From assembly GCF_006438915.1 (NCBI RefSeq), contig NZ_RCZE01000006.1, positions 1-64,000 of the forward strand: a DNA stretch of 64,000 bases. The letters are read 5' to 3'. Source of the stretch: Pseudomonas arsenicoxydans (GTDB lineage Bacteria; Pseudomonadota; Gammaproteobacteria; Pseudomonadales; Pseudomonadaceae). Of the stretch, positions 45,001-54,704 are shown piece after piece. A program made the translations under genes and the position numbers. Under the pieces are notes generated by a model. That model ran no database searches and was not told the origin of the DNA. It saw nothing but the letters and a program-made list of their open reading frames with translations. Within the stretch, counting starts at the first letter, position 1. Every line of letters begins with the position of its first letter.

Positions 45001-45927
45001 GTGAGCGAGCGTTCCAGTCATTGGCAACTGCAGACCATTGTCAGCCAACTGCGCACGGCGCGTTCTGAGTGGCGCGCGCAAAATGGCCGTGCCAGCACCG
45101 AGCAGGGCGGGCGCGAATTGCCGTCGCGAGCGGCCATGGCGGAAATTCTTGAAGCGCTCTGCGGGGCATTGTTCCCGATGCGCCTGGGGCCGGTGGATTT
45201 GCGCGAAGAGAGTGAAGACTTCTACGTCGGGCACACTCTGGACGTGGCGCTGAATGCGCTGCTGGCCCAGGCGCGACTCGAATTGCACTATGCCGCGCGC
45301 CACAGTCAGCAGGCGGAGGCTGACATCGAGGCCAAGACTATTCAGATCATTCAGGACTTCGCACTCGCTTTGCCGGGACTGCGCAGTTTGCTGGACAGCG
45401 ATGTGCTGGCGGCGTATCACGGCGACCCGGCGGCGCGCAGTGTTGATGAAGTATTGCTTTGCTACCCGGGCATCCTGGCGGTGATTCACCATCGCCTGGC
45501 GCACCATTTGTACCGCGCCGGGTTGCCGTTGCTGGCGCGGATCAGCTCGGAAATCGCTCATTCGGCTACTGGTATCGACATTCACCCTGGCGCGCAGATT
45601 GGTCGCAGCTTCTTCATCGATCACGGGACGGGCGTGGTGATCGGCGAGACCGCGATTATCGGCGAGCGCGTGCGGATTTATCAGGCGGTCACGCTGGGCG
45701 CCAAGCGCTTCCCGTCTGATGAGGACGGTCAGTTGCAGAAGGGGCATCCGCGGCATCCGATCGTTGAGGATGATGTGGTGATCTATGCCGGGGCGACGAT
45801 TCTGGGGCGGATCACGATTGGCAAGGGTTCGACCATTGGCGGCAATGTGTGGCTGACCCGCAGCGTGCCGGCGGGGTGCAACCTGACGCAGGCGAATTTG
45901 CAGCATGATGATGGGACGCAGAAGTAA
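45001..45927 (+). CDS. epsC: Serine O-acetyltransferase, EpsC type
   Basis: Makes O-acetylserine from serine and acetyl-CoA, the precursor for cysteine synthesis. The 308 residues consist of an N-terminal helical domain (about 1-185) and a left-handed beta-helix with hexapeptide repeats (about 186-295). The catalytic region [20 protein letters not shown] contains the active histidine. The length and the C-terminus fit the EpsC subfamily rather than E. coli CysE. The start is GTG at 45001, after TGAGGAG. It is divergent from dcyD, pairing synthesis with breakdown of cysteine. Confidence 0.93.
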   Translation: MSERSSHWQLQTIVSQLRTARSEWRAQNGRASTEQGGRELPSRAAMAEILEALCGALFPMRLGPVDLREESEDFYVGHTLDVALNALLAQARLELHYAARHSQQAEADIEAKTIQIIQDFALALPGLRSLLDSDVLAAYHGDPAARSVDEVLLCYPGILAVIHHRLAHHLYRAGLPLLARISSEIAHSATGIDIHPGAQIGRSFFIDHGTGVVIGETAIIGERVRIYQAVTLGAKRFPSDEDGQLQKGHPRHPIVEDDVVIYAGATILGRITIGKGSTIGGNVWLTRSVPAGCNLTQANLQHDDGTQK

Positions 45928-45953
45928 GCCTTTCTTAAAAGCAGACTGGATTC

Positions 45954-46099
45954 TGTGGCGTGGGGGCTTGTCGGGACGCCGCACCGCCCCGTTCGGCTGC
46001 GCAGCAGCCGCAAAGCTAGTCAATAGCTGTCTCTGGAATCCGGATCACCCATTTTTGGGGCCACTTCGTGGCCCAACGGGGGCAAGCCCCCTCGCCACA
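45954..46099. repeat. REPIN, variant of family A
   Basis: TGTGGCGTGGGGGCTTGTCG and a partner ending GGGGCAAGCCCCCTCGCCAC flank a core of about 100 bases. Both arms carry GGG/CCC changes against the main family, as does the element at 56414. Confidence 0.82.
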
Positions 46100-46169
46100 T
46101 CCCATCCTTGAGCTAGCTTACAAGCACGACCGCCGAGCCCAGGGATTAGTCCTTAGCCCCCTATCCATG

Positions 46170-46197
46170 TTTAACTTGAACGTTCATTCAAGTTAAA
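46170..46197 (+). promoter_or_regulatory. BetI-type operator upstream of betT
   Basis: TTTAACTTGAA-N6-TTCAAGTTAAA is a perfect 11-bp inverted repeat about 90 bases before the choline transporter gene. Similar TTGAACGTTCATTCAA sites bind the choline-responsive TetR repressor BetI, so choline-controlled expression is strongly suggested. Confidence 0.8.
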
Positions 46198-46289
46198 CCG
46201 GCGGTTCGCTGCCCGCTCACAACAGGAGGCTTGCCTTTGCTGAGTCCGATTTCTACAGCCACGTTTTACCCCCTCGAGGTGCACGTTTC

Positions 46290-48284
46290 ATGAGTGCATC
46301 GTCCCTTCCTCCAAGCGGCCTGGTCCGCATGAACCCGCCGGTGTTCTACTTCTCGGCGAGTTTCATTCTGCTCTTCGGCATTGTCGTTATCGCCATGCCT
46401 GAACAGGCCGGTGCCTGGCTGCTGGCGGCGCAAAACTGGGCGGCCAATACGGTCGGCTGGTACTACATGCTCGCGATGACCCTGTATCTGGTCTTCGTGG
46501 TGGTCACCGCCTTGTCAGGCTACGGCAAGATCAAGCTCGGTGCCGACCACGACGAACCCGAATTCAGTTATCTGTCCTGGGCCGGCATGTTGTTCGCCGC
46601 CGGGATCAGCATCACGCTGTTTTTCTTTTGCGTGTCCGAACCGCTGACCCATCTGGCGCAACCGCCTCAAGGCACGGCCGGTACACCGGAGGCCGCGCGT
46701 CAGGCGATGCAGATTCTGTTTCTGCACTGGGGCCTGCACGGCTGGGGCGTGTTCGCTTTTGTCGGCATGGCGCTGGCCTACTTCGCTTACCGGCACAACC
46801 TGCCGCTGGCTCTGCGTTCGGCGCTTTATCCGCTGATCGGCAAACGCATCAACGGCCCCATCGGTTATGCGGTGGACGGCTTCGGCATCATCGCCACGGT
46901 GTTCGGCCTCGGCGCCGACATGGGCTTCGGTGTGCTGCACCTCAACTCGGGGCTGGATTATCTGTTCGGCATCGCCCACACCCAGTGGATTCAGGTCGGC
47001 CTGATTACGCTGATGATGGGCGCGGCAATCATCGTCGCGGTGTCCGGCGTCGATAAAGGCGTGCGGGTCATGTCCGACATCAACATGTTGCTGGCCTGCG
47101 CGCTGCTGCTGTTCGTGTTGTTCGCCGGCCCCACGCAGCACCTGTTGAACACCCTGATCCAGAACATCGGCGACTACCTCGGCGCCTTGCCGATGAAGAG
47201 TTTCGACCTGTACGCCTACGACAAACCCAGCGACTGGCTCGGCGGCTGGACGGTGTTTTACTGGGCCTGGTGGATCGCATGGTCGCCGTTCGTGGGCCTG
47301 TTCATCGCGCGGATTTCCCGTGGCCGGACCATCCGCGAATTCGTCTTCGGTGTGCTGCTGATCCCGCTCGGTTTCACCCTGGCGTGGATGTCGATCTTCG
47401 GCAACAGCGCCATCGATCAAGTGCTCAATCACGGCATGAGTGCGCTGGGTATGTCGGCCATCGACAGCCCGTCGATGACCCTTTACCTGCTGCTGGAAAC
47501 CTACCCGTGGAGCAAAACCGTCATCGCTGTGACGGTGTTCATCAGCTTCGTGTTCTTCGTCACCTCGGCCGACTCCGGCACGGTGGTGTTGTCGACGTTG
47601 TCCGCCAAGGGCGGCAACCCGGATGAAGACGGACCGAAATGGCTGCGGGTGTTCTGGGGCGCGATGACCGCGCTGGTGACCAGTGCGCTGTTGTTCTCCG
47701 GCAGCATCGATGCGTTGAAGTCGGCGGTGGTGCTGACTTCGCTGCCGTTCTCGCTGATCCTGCTGTTGATGATGTGGGGGCTGCACAAGGCGTTCTACCT
47801 GGAATCCCAGAAGCAGATCGCGCAACTGCATTCCCTGGCGCCGGTGGCCGGTTCACGGCGCGGTGGCTGGCGCCAGCGCTTGAGTCAGGCGGTGCACTTC
47901 CCGTCCCGGGATGAGGTGTACCGTTTTCTCGATACCACCGTGCGCCCGGCGATCGAGGAAGTGTCGGCGGTGTTCGTCGAGAAGGGTTTGAACGTTATCA
48001 CCCAACCGGACCCGGTCAACGACAGCGTCAGCCTGGAAATCGGTCACGGTGAAGAGCATCCGTTCATTTATCAGGTGCAGATGCGCGGTTATTTCACGCC
48101 GTCCTTTGCCCGTGGCGGCATGGGCTCCAAGCAGCTCAACAATCGCCGCTATTACCGCGCTGAAGTGCATTTGAGCGAGGGCAGTCAGGACTACGATCTG
48201 GTGGGTTACACCAAGGATCAGATCATCAACGACATCCTAGATCAGTACGAACGGCATCTGCAGTTTTTGCATTTGGTGCGTTAA
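46290..48284 (+). CDS. betT: BCCT-family choline transporter BetT
   Basis: A 664-residue proton-coupled choline importer. Twelve membrane helices span residues about 15-510. The BCCT substrate-site region includes FYWAWWIAWSPFVGLFIARI and the unwound-helix glycines in MGFGVLHLNSGL. A cytoplasmic tail of about 140 residues (515-664) is typical of BetT and tunes activity with osmolarity. No choline oxidation genes adjoin; betI and betBA are presumably elsewhere. The perfect palindrome upstream supports BetI control. Confidence 0.93.
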   Translation: MSASSLPPSGLVRMNPPVFYFSASFILLFGIVVIAMPEQAGAWLLAAQNWAANTVGWYYMLAMTLYLVFVVVTALSGYGKIKLGADHDEPEFSYLSWAGMLFAAGISITLFFFCVSEPLTHLAQPPQGTAGTPEAARQAMQILFLHWGLHGWGVFAFVGMALAYFAYRHNLPLALRSALYPLIGKRINGPIGYAVDGFGIIATVFGLGADMGFGVLHLNSGLDYLFGIAHTQWIQVGLITLMMGAAIIVAVSGVDKGVRVMSDINMLLACALLLFVLFAGPTQHLLNTLIQNIGDYLGALPMKSFDLYAYDKPSDWLGGWTVFYWAWWIAWSPFVGLFIARISRGRTIREFVFGVLLIPLGFTLAWMSIFGNSAIDQVLNHGMSALGMSAIDSPSMTLYLLLETYPWSKTVIAVTVFISFVFFVTSADSGTVVLSTLSAKGGNPDEDGPKWLRVFWGAMTALVTSALLFSGSIDALKSAVVLTSLPFSLILLLMMWGLHKAFYLESQKQIAQLHSLAPVAGSRRGGWRQRLSQAVHFPSRDEVYRFLDTTVRPAIEEVSAVFVEKGLNVITQPDPVNDSVSLEIGHGEEHPFIYQVQMRGYFTPSFARGGMGSKQLNNRRYYRAEVHLSEGSQDYDLVGYTKDQIINDILDQYERHLQFLHLVR

Positions 48285-48300
48285 CAGTGCGGGGCCTGTT

Positions 48301-48561
48301 TCAGGCCTCGGCGCTCAACACCATGAACAGCACCAGCGCCGCCACCGGCACACTGAACACCACCGTGCCGATCCCCAGCTCTGTGCTCAAGGACTGGCCG
48401 GCCGTGACCACGCCGATGGCGCCGTTGATCACGGTCAACGCCAGCCACAGGACCACAAAGCTGTAGGTCATTGTCTGGCGGCTGAAGCCGATTTTCTCGC
48501 CGATGAACAGCATCAGGGCGAGGAGGGCCAGGCCGAAGGTGATGATGATGGCTGTGTGCAT
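48301..48561 (-). CDS. Small hypothetical membrane protein
   Basis: An 86-residue protein with three likely membrane helices (TAIIITFGLALLALMLFIG, a central WLALTVINGAIGVV, and a final VVFSVPVAALVLFMVL). The ATG at 48561 is spaced about 10 bases from AAGGA; an ATG at 48573 is too close to it. It converges with betT. I do not recognise a function. Confidence 0.65.
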   Translation of the reverse strand: MHTAIIITFGLALLALMLFIGEKIGFSRQTMTYSFVVLWLALTVINGAIGVVTAGQSLSTELGIGTVVFSVPVAALVLFMVLSAEA

Positions 48562-48604
48562 GGTGAGGTCCATCCTTCAGTTTTTTGTTGCCTGATAAAC
48601 CGCC

Positions 48605-48685
48605 TTCGCGAGCAAGCCCGCTCCCACCTTTCACCGCGTCCATGCCAGCAACTCGGACAAATGTGGGAGCGGGCTTGCTCGCGAA
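48605..48685. repeat. REPIN, family B
   Basis: TTCGCGAGCAAGCCCGCTCC and GGAGCGGGCTTGCTCGCGAA flank a core of about 40 bases. Confidence 0.92.
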
Positions 48686-48715
48686 GGGGTCACTGCGGTC
48701 TTTGTATGAGCATAG

Positions 48716-48775
48716 TTAAACCAACCCACCATTAGCGCGCAAAATCTGCCCATTGACCCATGCACTCCAGCGGCG
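48716..48775 (-). pseudogene. C-terminal remnant of a short-chain dehydrogenase
   Basis: Minus-strand codons ending at the TAA at 48718-48716 read WVNGQILRANGGLV, the characteristic last residues of many Pseudomonas short-chain dehydrogenases/reductases. Upstream of this the frame has no further dehydrogenase features. It is the tail of a lost gene, next to the hicAB module. Confidence 0.65.
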
Positions 48776-48846
48776 CACCCCAGTTGCGTTTCGGTCTCGT
48801 AGAACATCCGTTGTGTTTGCGGGGGAGCGGGGAGCCGGTGGTCTAC

Positions 48847-48895
48847 ATACACTCTGACCGGCTTGCATTCCGCTAATATTCATCAGAGTGTGTAT
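48847..48895 (+). promoter_or_regulatory. Candidate hicAB operator
   Basis: ACACTCTGA (48849-48857) and TCAGAGTGT (48883-48891) are perfect inverted 9-bp arms, and a TATAAT box follows at 48902-48907. HicB antitoxins repress their own promoter, so this is a likely binding site. Confidence 0.55.
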
Positions 48896-48962
48896 CGTGT
48901 GTATAATTCCTGCGGTCAGCGCGTAATGTGCTCGGCAGATGCTGCCCACAAGGACGAAGGTG

Positions 48963-49145
48963 ATGCGAAGTCGGGAAATGATCAGGATGATCGAGGAGGA
49001 TGGTTGGTATCTGGTGGCCGTAAAAGGCAGCCACCATCAGTACAAGCATTTGTATAAGTCAGGCCGGGTAACGATCAAGCACCCTGGTTCGGATCTTCCA
49101 AAAGGGACGATCAACAGCCTATTGAAACAGGCGGGTCTGAAATGA
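48963..49145 (+). CDS. hicA: HicA-type mRNA interferase toxin
   Basis: A 60-residue toxin with a double-stranded-RNA-binding-like fold. Family hallmarks are the N-terminal helix RSREMIRMIEEDGWYLV, the catalytic histidine in GSHHQYKH and the final PKGTINSLLKQAGL. HicA cleaves mRNA and tmRNA in studied systems. The ATG at 48963 gives the standard start; it follows GAAGGTG. It overlaps by four bases a longer frame leading into hicB. Confidence 0.92.
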   Translation: MRSREMIRMIEEDGWYLVAVKGSHHQYKHLYKSGRVTIKHPGSDLPKGTINSLLKQAGLK

Positions 49146-49204
49146 GGCCCGTCATCGGAAACGAGAGCCTCGAAAAGGCCACATCACAGGAAGGACTCAG
49201 CGAA

Positions 49205-49606
49205 ATGAAATTCCCGGTCGTTCTGCACAAGGATGCCGACTCAGAATACGGAGTGATTATCCCGGACGTGCCGGGTTGTTTCTCCGCGGGCGCTACGGTG
49301 GCGCAGGCATTTGAAAACGTGAAGGAAGCGTTGGCATTGCACTATGAAGGCCTGGTCGCCGATGGTGATCCGTTGCCTCAGGTGCGTGAGATTGATGCTC
49401 ATCTCGATAACCCCGATTACGCGGGCGGAGTGTGGGGTGTGGTCGAATTTGATATCACGCCTTACTTCGGTAAGTCAGTGCGCTTCAATGCCACGCTTCC
49501 GGAGCAGTTGCTTGAGCGTATCGACCAGACGGTCAGGCGAGATCAGCGCTACAGCTCCAGATCCGGGTTTTTAGCGGCTGCCGCGTTGCGTGAGTTGTCG
49601 GCGTAG
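49205..49606 (+). CDS. hicB: HicB-type antitoxin
   Basis: A 133-residue antitoxin. The N-terminal HicB fold (MKFPVVLHKDADSEYGVIIP, then DVPGCFSAGATVAQAFENV) neutralises HicA. The C-terminal ribbon-helix-helix-like part (RFNATLPEQLLERIDQTVRR) should bind the operator. The ATG at 49205 has GGAAGGA upstream and gives the family N-terminus; the frame is open back to an ATG at 49142 that overlaps the hicA stop, which would add 21 residues. Confidence 0.9.
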   Translation: MKFPVVLHKDADSEYGVIIPDVPGCFSAGATVAQAFENVKEALALHYEGLVADGDPLPQVREIDAHLDNPDYAGGVWGVVEFDITPYFGKSVRFNATLPEQLLERIDQTVRRDQRYSSRSGFLAAAALRELSA

Positions 49607-49628
49607 GGTGGGTCAGATTAAAAATCTG

Positions 49629-49640
49629 TGAAACGTTTCA
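49629..49640. promoter_or_regulatory. Cra/LacI-type palindrome
   Basis: TGAAACGTTTCA is a perfect 12-base palindrome about 100 bases before the aldo/keto reductase gene. It equals the classical Cra (FruR) consensus of enterobacteria; other LacI-family regulators bind similar sites. Confidence 0.5.
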
Positions 49641-49742
49641 GCATTTTCTCGAGTCCGGGGTTTATCGGCGTTTGTCTGGGCGTATGCTGGGCAACATGCG
49701 ACGCAGTCGATACCACATTCAAGACCGACAAGAGAGGATTCG

Positions 49743-50780
49743 ATGACCTACACCGCTGCTGAAAACCGCTACGATTCCATCCCATACCGCCGCGTGGGTC
49801 GCAGCGGTCTGGTGCTGCCGGCGCTGTCCCTGGGGCTGTGGCACAACTTCGGTGACAGCACGCCGATCGACAACCAGCGCGCGTTGTTGCGCACGGCGTT
49901 CGACCTGGGGATCAACCACTTCGACCTGGCCAACAACTATGGCCCGCCGTACGGCAGTGCCGAGATCAACTTCGGTCGTTTGCTGCGTGAAGACTTCAAG
50001 CAGCATCGCGACGAGCTGATCATCTCCAGCAAGGCTGGCTGGGACATGTGGCCGGGTCCTTACGGTCAGGGTGGTGGCTCGCGCAAATACGTGCTCGCCA
50101 GCCTGGATCAGAGCTTGCAGCGCCTCGGCCTGGACTACGTGGACATCTTCTACTCGCACCGTTTCGACCCGGACACTCCGCTGGAAGAAACCGCCAGCGC
50201 ACTGGCCACCGCTGTACAGCAGGGCAAGGCGTTGTACATCGGCATCTCGTCGTATTCCGGGGTGAAAACCCGCGAGATGGCGGCGCTTTTGAAAGAGTGG
50301 AAAGTGCCTTTGCTGATTCATCAGCCGGCCTACAACCTGCTCAATCGTTGGGTTGAAAAGGACCTGCTGGACGTCACTGACGAACTCGGCACTGGCGTGA
50401 TTGCTTTCACGCCGTTGGCGCAGGGGTTGTTGACCGATAAATACCTCAACGGCATTCCGAAGGATGCGCGGGTCAACCGTCCGGGCGGTGGTTCGTTGCA
50501 GGAGTCTCATTTGTCAGAAGCCAACATCGCCCATGTGCGCGGGCTCAATGAGATTGCCAAGCGGCGTGGGCAGAGCCTGGCGCAATTGGCGCTGGCCTGG
50601 ACGTTGCGCGATCCGCGGGTGACCTCGGCGCTGATCGGGGCGAGCCGGCCGGAGCAGATTATCGAGAACGTCGGGGCGTTGAAGAATTTGAGCTTTAGCG
50701 CAGAGGAACTGGCGGAGATTGACCGGTTTGCCCAGGAAGGCGGGATTAATCTTTGGGAGAAGCCTTCGACGGCTGAGTAA
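49743..50780 (+). CDS. mgrA: Aldo/keto reductase, YghZ-type (L-glyceraldehyde 3-phosphate reductase)
   Basis: A 345-residue NADPH-dependent TIM-barrel reductase. E. coli YghZ reduces methylglyoxal and L-glyceraldehyde 3-phosphate. The tetrad is visible: D in FDLANNYGPPYGSAE (D61 and Y66 region), K in IISSKAGWDMW and H in IFYSHRFDPDTP. The NADP-binding C-terminal ALIGASRPEQIIENV is present. AGAGAGGATTCG precedes the ATG. It is monocistronic, with a Cra-like palindrome upstream, which would fit a link to carbon flux. Confidence 0.9.
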   Translation: MTYTAAENRYDSIPYRRVGRSGLVLPALSLGLWHNFGDSTPIDNQRALLRTAFDLGINHFDLANNYGPPYGSAEINFGRLLREDFKQHRDELIISSKAGWDMWPGPYGQGGGSRKYVLASLDQSLQRLGLDYVDIFYSHRFDPDTPLEETASALATAVQQGKALYIGISSYSGVKTREMAALLKEWKVPLLIHQPAYNLLNRWVEKDLLDVTDELGTGVIAFTPLAQGLLTDKYLNGIPKDARVNRPGGGSLQESHLSEANIAHVRGLNEIAKRRGQSLAQLALAWTLRDPRVTSALIGASRPEQIIENVGALKNLSFSAEELAEIDRFAQEGGINLWEKPSTAE

Positions 50781-50819
50781 GCGTTTGGCGCTGGATTATT
50801 TGGCGCCTGTTACATCGCC

Positions 50820-50901
50820 TTCGCGAGCAAGCCCGCTCCCACATTTGACCGAGTTGCCCAGAACGAACGCGGTCAAATGTGGGAGCGGGCTTGCTCGCGA
50901 A
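50820..50901. repeat. REPIN, family B
   Basis: TTCGCGAGCAAGCCCGCTCC and its inverted partner flank a core of about 40 bases, between mgrA and the convergent tauD. Confidence 0.92.
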
Positions 50902-50933
50902 TGGGCCATATCAATCACCGTGGAGTTCAGGAA

Positions 50934-51776
50934 TCACCGAAAAAAAGGCACATCCCCCAACACCGTCGCCCGTTGCATCACCCGCCGTGCCGGCCGGTAG
51001 TCATCCACCGCGTAATGCTGAGTCACGCGGTTATCCCAGAACGCCACATCATCCTTCTGCCAGCGCCAGCGAATGGTGAATTCCGGCCGCGTTGCGTGGG
51101 TAAACAAAAACTTCAAAATCGCTTCGCTCTCGGTTTCCGACAGGTCATTGATCTTCGACGTAAAACCTTCATTGACGAACAACGACCGGCGACCGCTCAC
51201 CGGGTGGGTGCGAATCACCGGGTGTGACAGCGGCGGATTCTTGCGCCGCGCTTCTTCCCACTGAGCCAGCGCTTCGGGCGTGTTGCCATACCGCTCCAGC
51301 GGAAACGAGCGGGTGAAGTCGTGGGTCGCCGTCAGCCCTTCGAGCAAGCTTTTCATCGGCGCCGACAACGCTTCATACGCCGCTATCCCGCTGGCCCATA
51401 ACGTGTCGCCACCAAATTCCGGCAGCAGTTTGGCGCTAAGCACCGCGCCCATGGCCGGGGTCGGCAGGAAGGTCACGTCGGTGTGCCAGATCGCGTTGTC
51501 GCGCACGTCGGTGACGGCGGTGTCGAGGATCAGCACTTCCGGTTGTTCCGGCACATTCGGGTAGATCGGGTGGATGTGCAGATCGCCGAAGTTGGCGGCG
51601 AATCGTGCCTGCTGTTGCGGGGTGATCGGCTGGTCGCGGAAGAACAGCACTTGATGCTTGAGCAGTGCTTGTTCGATGGCGTTGCGTTGCTCCGAAGTCA
51701 GCGGCTGGCTTATGTCGACGCCGCTGATCTGTGCGCCGAGGGCGGAGCTTAAAGGGACGATGTTCAGGCTGCTCAT
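50934..51776 (-). CDS. tauD: Taurine dioxygenase TauD
   Basis: Fe(II)/2-oxoglutarate-dependent enzyme that releases sulfite from taurine. It has 280 residues. The metal ligands are H98 and D100 in WHTDVTF and a distal H in TQHYAVDDY; the 2-oxoglutarate arginine is in YRPARRVM. It is the last gene of the tau unit, 60 bases after tauC. Related alkylsulfatases (AtsK) share the fold, but the linkage to tauABC genes settles the call. Confidence 0.94.
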   Translation of the reverse strand: MSSLNIVPLSSALGAQISGVDISQPLTSEQRNAIEQALLKHQVLFFRDQPITPQQQARFAANFGDLHIHPIYPNVPEQPEVLILDTAVTDVRDNAIWHTDVTFLPTPAMGAVLSAKLLPEFGGDTLWASGIAAYEALSAPMKSLLEGLTATHDFTRSFPLERYGNTPEALAQWEEARRKNPPLSHPVIRTHPVSGRRSLFVNEGFTSKINDLSETESEAILKFLFTHATRPEFTIRWRWQKDDVAFWDNRVTQHYAVDDYRPARRVMQRATVLGDVPFFR

Positions 51777-51836
51777 GGTCTTTCTCTTCGAATTCGGGGT
51801 GTGAGCTTTTGTAGGGGGTTTTCATATGATGATTTT

Positions 51837-52670
51837 TCAGTGAGCCTGGCCATGCCACGGCACCAGCTTGCGTTGCAGGGCGCGCAGGCCCATTTCCATG
51901 GCGAAGGCAATCAGCGCAATCACCAGAATCCCCAGCACCACCACATCGGTGACCAGGAACTGCGCGGCCGACTGCACCATGAAGCCCAAGCCGCTGGTGG
52001 CGGCGATCAGTTCGGCGGCGACCAGGGTCGACCAGCCCACGCCCAGACCAATGCGCACGCCGGTCAAAATGTCCGGCAAGGCACTCGGCAAAATCACATG
52101 ACGAATCAACTGCGCCCGGGTCGCGCCCAGCGACTGCGCCGCCCGTAATTTGGCCGGGTCAACGGTGCGCACGCCGGTGGCGGTGGCGATGGCAATCGGG
52201 GCGAAAATCGCCAGGTAGATCAGCAACACTTTCGACAGCTCACCAATGCCGCACCAGATCACGATCAGCGGCAGATAGGCCAGCGGTGGAATCGGACGGT
52301 AGAACTCGATCAGCGGGTCGAGAATGCCGCGCGCGATACGGTTATGGCCGATGGCGATGCCGACCGGCACGGCCGTCAGCACGGCAAAGCCCAAACCCAG
52401 GCCGATGCGGCTGAGGCTCGCGCCCAAGTGCTGCCACAACGTCGAGTCCATGTAGCCGGTGGTCACCAGCAGCCAGCCCTTTTGCAGCACGGCGGACGGC
52501 GGCGGCAGGAACAACGGTTCGATCATTCCCGTGGCGGTCACGGCCCACCAGAGGGCAACGAGGGCGATCAGTGTCAGTACGCTGATCCAGCGAGTGCTCA
52601 AACTGCGACGAACCGGAATCAGGGTCGATCCGGGTTTCACCGCGATGGCCGGGATTTCATAGCTGCTCAT
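51837..52670 (-). CDS. tauC: Taurine ABC transporter permease TauC
   Basis: A 277-residue permease of the SsuC/TauC family with about six helices. The EAA loop is [20 protein letters not shown] (about 166-185). A basic, serine-rich N-terminus precedes the first helix. It overlaps tauB by four bases (ATGA). Confidence 0.94.
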   Translation of the reverse strand: MSSYEIPAIAVKPGSTLIPVRRSLSTRWISVLTLIALVALWWAVTATGMIEPLFLPPPSAVLQKGWLLVTTGYMDSTLWQHLGASLSRIGLGLGFAVLTAVPVGIAIGHNRIARGILDPLIEFYRPIPPLAYLPLIVIWCGIGELSKVLLIYLAIFAPIAIATATGVRTVDPAKLRAAQSLGATRAQLIRHVILPSALPDILTGVRIGLGVGWSTLVAAELIAATSGLGFMVQSAAQFLVTDVVVLGILVIALIAFAMEMGLRALQRKLVPWHGQAH

Positions 52671-53461
52671 GCGCGCTCCTGCCGCGTGGCGGCGCTGCGT
52701 TGGGAGAACACTTTGGCGAGTACGTGTTCGCGGGTTTCGATAAAGCGTGGGTCGGACTTGATGGCTCGGGCCGACTCACCGGCGGCGTAACGCTGACCGA
52801 AATCCAGGCTCAGACGCTCGACGATTTGCCCAGGATTGGGCGCCAACAGAATCAGGTCGGTGGCGAGGAACACCGCTTCTTCAATGTCATGGGTAATCAG
52901 GAACACCGGTTTGGCGGTGCGCTGCCAGACTTGCAGCAGCAACGCTTGCATCTGTTCGCGGGTGAACGCGTCGAGGGCGCCGAAGGGCTCATCCATGAGC
53001 AAGACACGAGGGTCGGCGGCCAATGCGCGGGCGAGGCCCACACGTTGCTTCTGACCGCCCGAGAGCTGCCAGATGCGACGGTTTTCGAAACCGGTCAGGT
53101 CGACCAGTGCGAGCATTTCCCGGGCACGGATTTCACGTTTTTCCCGGGACACGCCGGCCAGTTCAAGACCGAATCCGACGTTGGCCAGCACATCCTGCCA
53201 AGGCAGTAATGCGTCGTCCTGAAACACCACGCCGCGCTCGGCGCTCGGGCCTTTGACCGGCACACCGTCGAGGGTGATGCGCCCGGCGCTTGGCTCGACA
53301 AAACCGGCAATCAGGTTCAACAGCGAAGTCTTGCCACTGCCGGACGGGCCGAGGGCGACCAGCAATTGCCGGGGCCCAAGGCTCAGGGAAATATCCGCCA
53401 GTACCGGTTCCGGACTGCCGGGGTACTGTGCGCTGATGCGCTCCAGCTGTAGCAAGGCCAT
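52667..53461 (-). CDS. tauB: Taurine ABC transporter ATP-binding protein TauB
   Basis: A 264-residue ATPase. Walker A is GPSGSGKTS, the signature [15 protein letters not shown], and Walker [15 protein letters not shown]. It is most like the SsuB/TauB group of sulfonate importers. It lies 16 bases after tauA and overlaps tauC. Confidence 0.94.
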   Translation of the reverse strand: MALLQLERISAQYPGSPEPVLADISLSLGPRQLLVALGPSGSGKTSLLNLIAGFVEPSAGRITLDGVPVKGPSAERGVVFQDDALLPWQDVLANVGFGLELAGVSREKREIRAREMLALVDLTGFENRRIWQLSGGQKQRVGLARALAADPRVLLMDEPFGALDAFTREQMQALLLQVWQRTAKPVFLITHDIEEAVFLATDLILLAPNPGQIVERLSLDFGQRYAAGESARAIKSDPRFIETREHVLAKVFSQRSAATRQERA

Positions 53462-53477
53462 CGCAGTTAACTCCCGA

Positions 53478-54455
53478 TCAGTTGGTGATGAACTTGGCGC
53501 TGACGTACGGGGCGTAGTCCGGCAGCACGGCTTCGACCTTGCCTTGTTCCTGGAGGAATGTGGCGGTGTCGGTGATGGCTTTGGTGGTCGGCGCGCCGAG
53601 GGTGATCACTTGATCAGCCGCGAGCGGGTAGACGTTGCCTTGCAGCAGCAGCGGAATATCGCTGGCCTTGGCACCGGACAGTTTCACCAGTTTGTCAACG
53701 TTGGATTGATTGGCGAGCCAGGCTTTCGGGTCTTTTCGGTAATCGGCGTAGGCGTCCAGGGTCACTTTGGCGAACGCGGTGACGATTTCCGGGTGCTTCT
53801 CGGCGAAGTCTTTTCGCACGATCCAGGCATCAAACGTCGGTGCGCCAAACTTGGCCAGTTCACCCGAGGTGATCAGCACTTTGCCGTTTTCCTTGGCCAC
53901 GCCGAGGGCTGGGTCCCAGACGTAGGTGGCGTCGATATCACCGCGTTTCCACGCGGCAATGATTGCGGGTGGCGCAAGGTTGAGCACGGTGACTTTCGAC
54001 GGGTCGATGTTCCAGTGCTTCAGCGCAGCTAACAGGCTGTAATGACCGGTAGATACGAAGGGCACGGCGATTTTCTTGCCGATCAGGTCTTGCGGGGTCT
54101 TGATCCCGGAACCGTCGCGAGCGACCAGCGCTTCAGCGGCGCCGATCTGGGTGGCGATGAGGAAAGTTTCAACCGGGACTTTGCGGGTGATCGCGGCGGT
54201 CAGGGGGCTGGAACCGAGGTAGCCGATTTGCACGTCGCCGGAGGCGATGGCGGCGATGATGTCGGCACCGTTGTCGAATTTGCGCCAGTCGATTTTGGCG
54301 TGGGTGGCTTTTTCGTAAGCGCCGTCGGATTGGGCGACTTTCGCCGGGTCCACGGTGGTCTGATACGCGACGGTGACGTCAGCCGCCTGGGCAAAGAAGC
54401 TCGCTGCAGCCAGAGAGGCGGCCGCCAGGAGGCGAAGAGGGAAATGCAGTTTCAT
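53478..54455 (-). CDS. tauA: Taurine-binding periplasmic protein TauA
   Basis: A 325-residue periplasmic binding protein. The signal peptide of 24 residues ends FAQA-A. The mature part begins [17 protein letters not shown], with [16 protein letters not shown] and [15 protein letters not shown] stretches typical of taurine receptors. The ATG at 54455 follows AAGGAG; the frame is open 13 codons further up but without features. It heads the tau operon. Confidence 0.94.
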   Translation of the reverse strand: MKLHFPLRLLAAASLAAASFFAQAADVTVAYQTTVDPAKVAQSDGAYEKATHAKIDWRKFDNGADIIAAIASGDVQIGYLGSSPLTAAITRKVPVETFLIATQIGAAEALVARDGSGIKTPQDLIGKKIAVPFVSTGHYSLLAALKHWNIDPSKVTVLNLAPPAIIAAWKRGDIDATYVWDPALGVAKENGKVLITSGELAKFGAPTFDAWIVRKDFAEKHPEIVTAFAKVTLDAYADYRKDPKAWLANQSNVDKLVKLSGAKASDIPLLLQGNVYPLAADQVITLGAPTTKAITDTATFLQEQGKVEAVLPDYAPYVSAKFITN

Positions 54456-54522
54456 TGGGAAGCTCCTTGTCAGGCGACCGAGAGTCGGCGTCAAAGGAGA
54501 CTAAATGATCTAAGAATACGAA

Positions 54523-54542
54523 AATAAATAACTTTTTCGAAT
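54523..54542 (-). promoter_or_regulatory. AT-rich motif upstream of tauA
   Basis: The minus strand reads ATTCGAAAAAGTTATTTATT, nearly the same as the motif before the sfnB cluster at 39786-39808. It is a candidate site for a shared sulfur-starvation activator such as CysB. Confidence 0.5.
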
Positions 54543-54602
54543 GAGCTTATGTGTGGAAAACACTAAAGAGGAACTGCTCAGAGGGAGGGGGGGATCCGTT
54601 TT

Positions 54603-54694
54603 TGTGGCGAGGGAGCTTGCTCCCGCTGGAGGCCGAAGGACTCCCGATTTTGCGGCTGCTGCGCAGCCGAGCGGGAGCAAGCTCCCTCGCCACA
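54603..54694. repeat. REPIN, family A
   Basis: TGTGGCGAGGGAGCTTGCTC and GAGCAAGCTCCCTCGCCACA flank a core of about 50 bases between tauA and the gshA 3' end. Confidence 0.92.
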
Positions 54695-54704
54695 GAAGTT
54701 GGGG

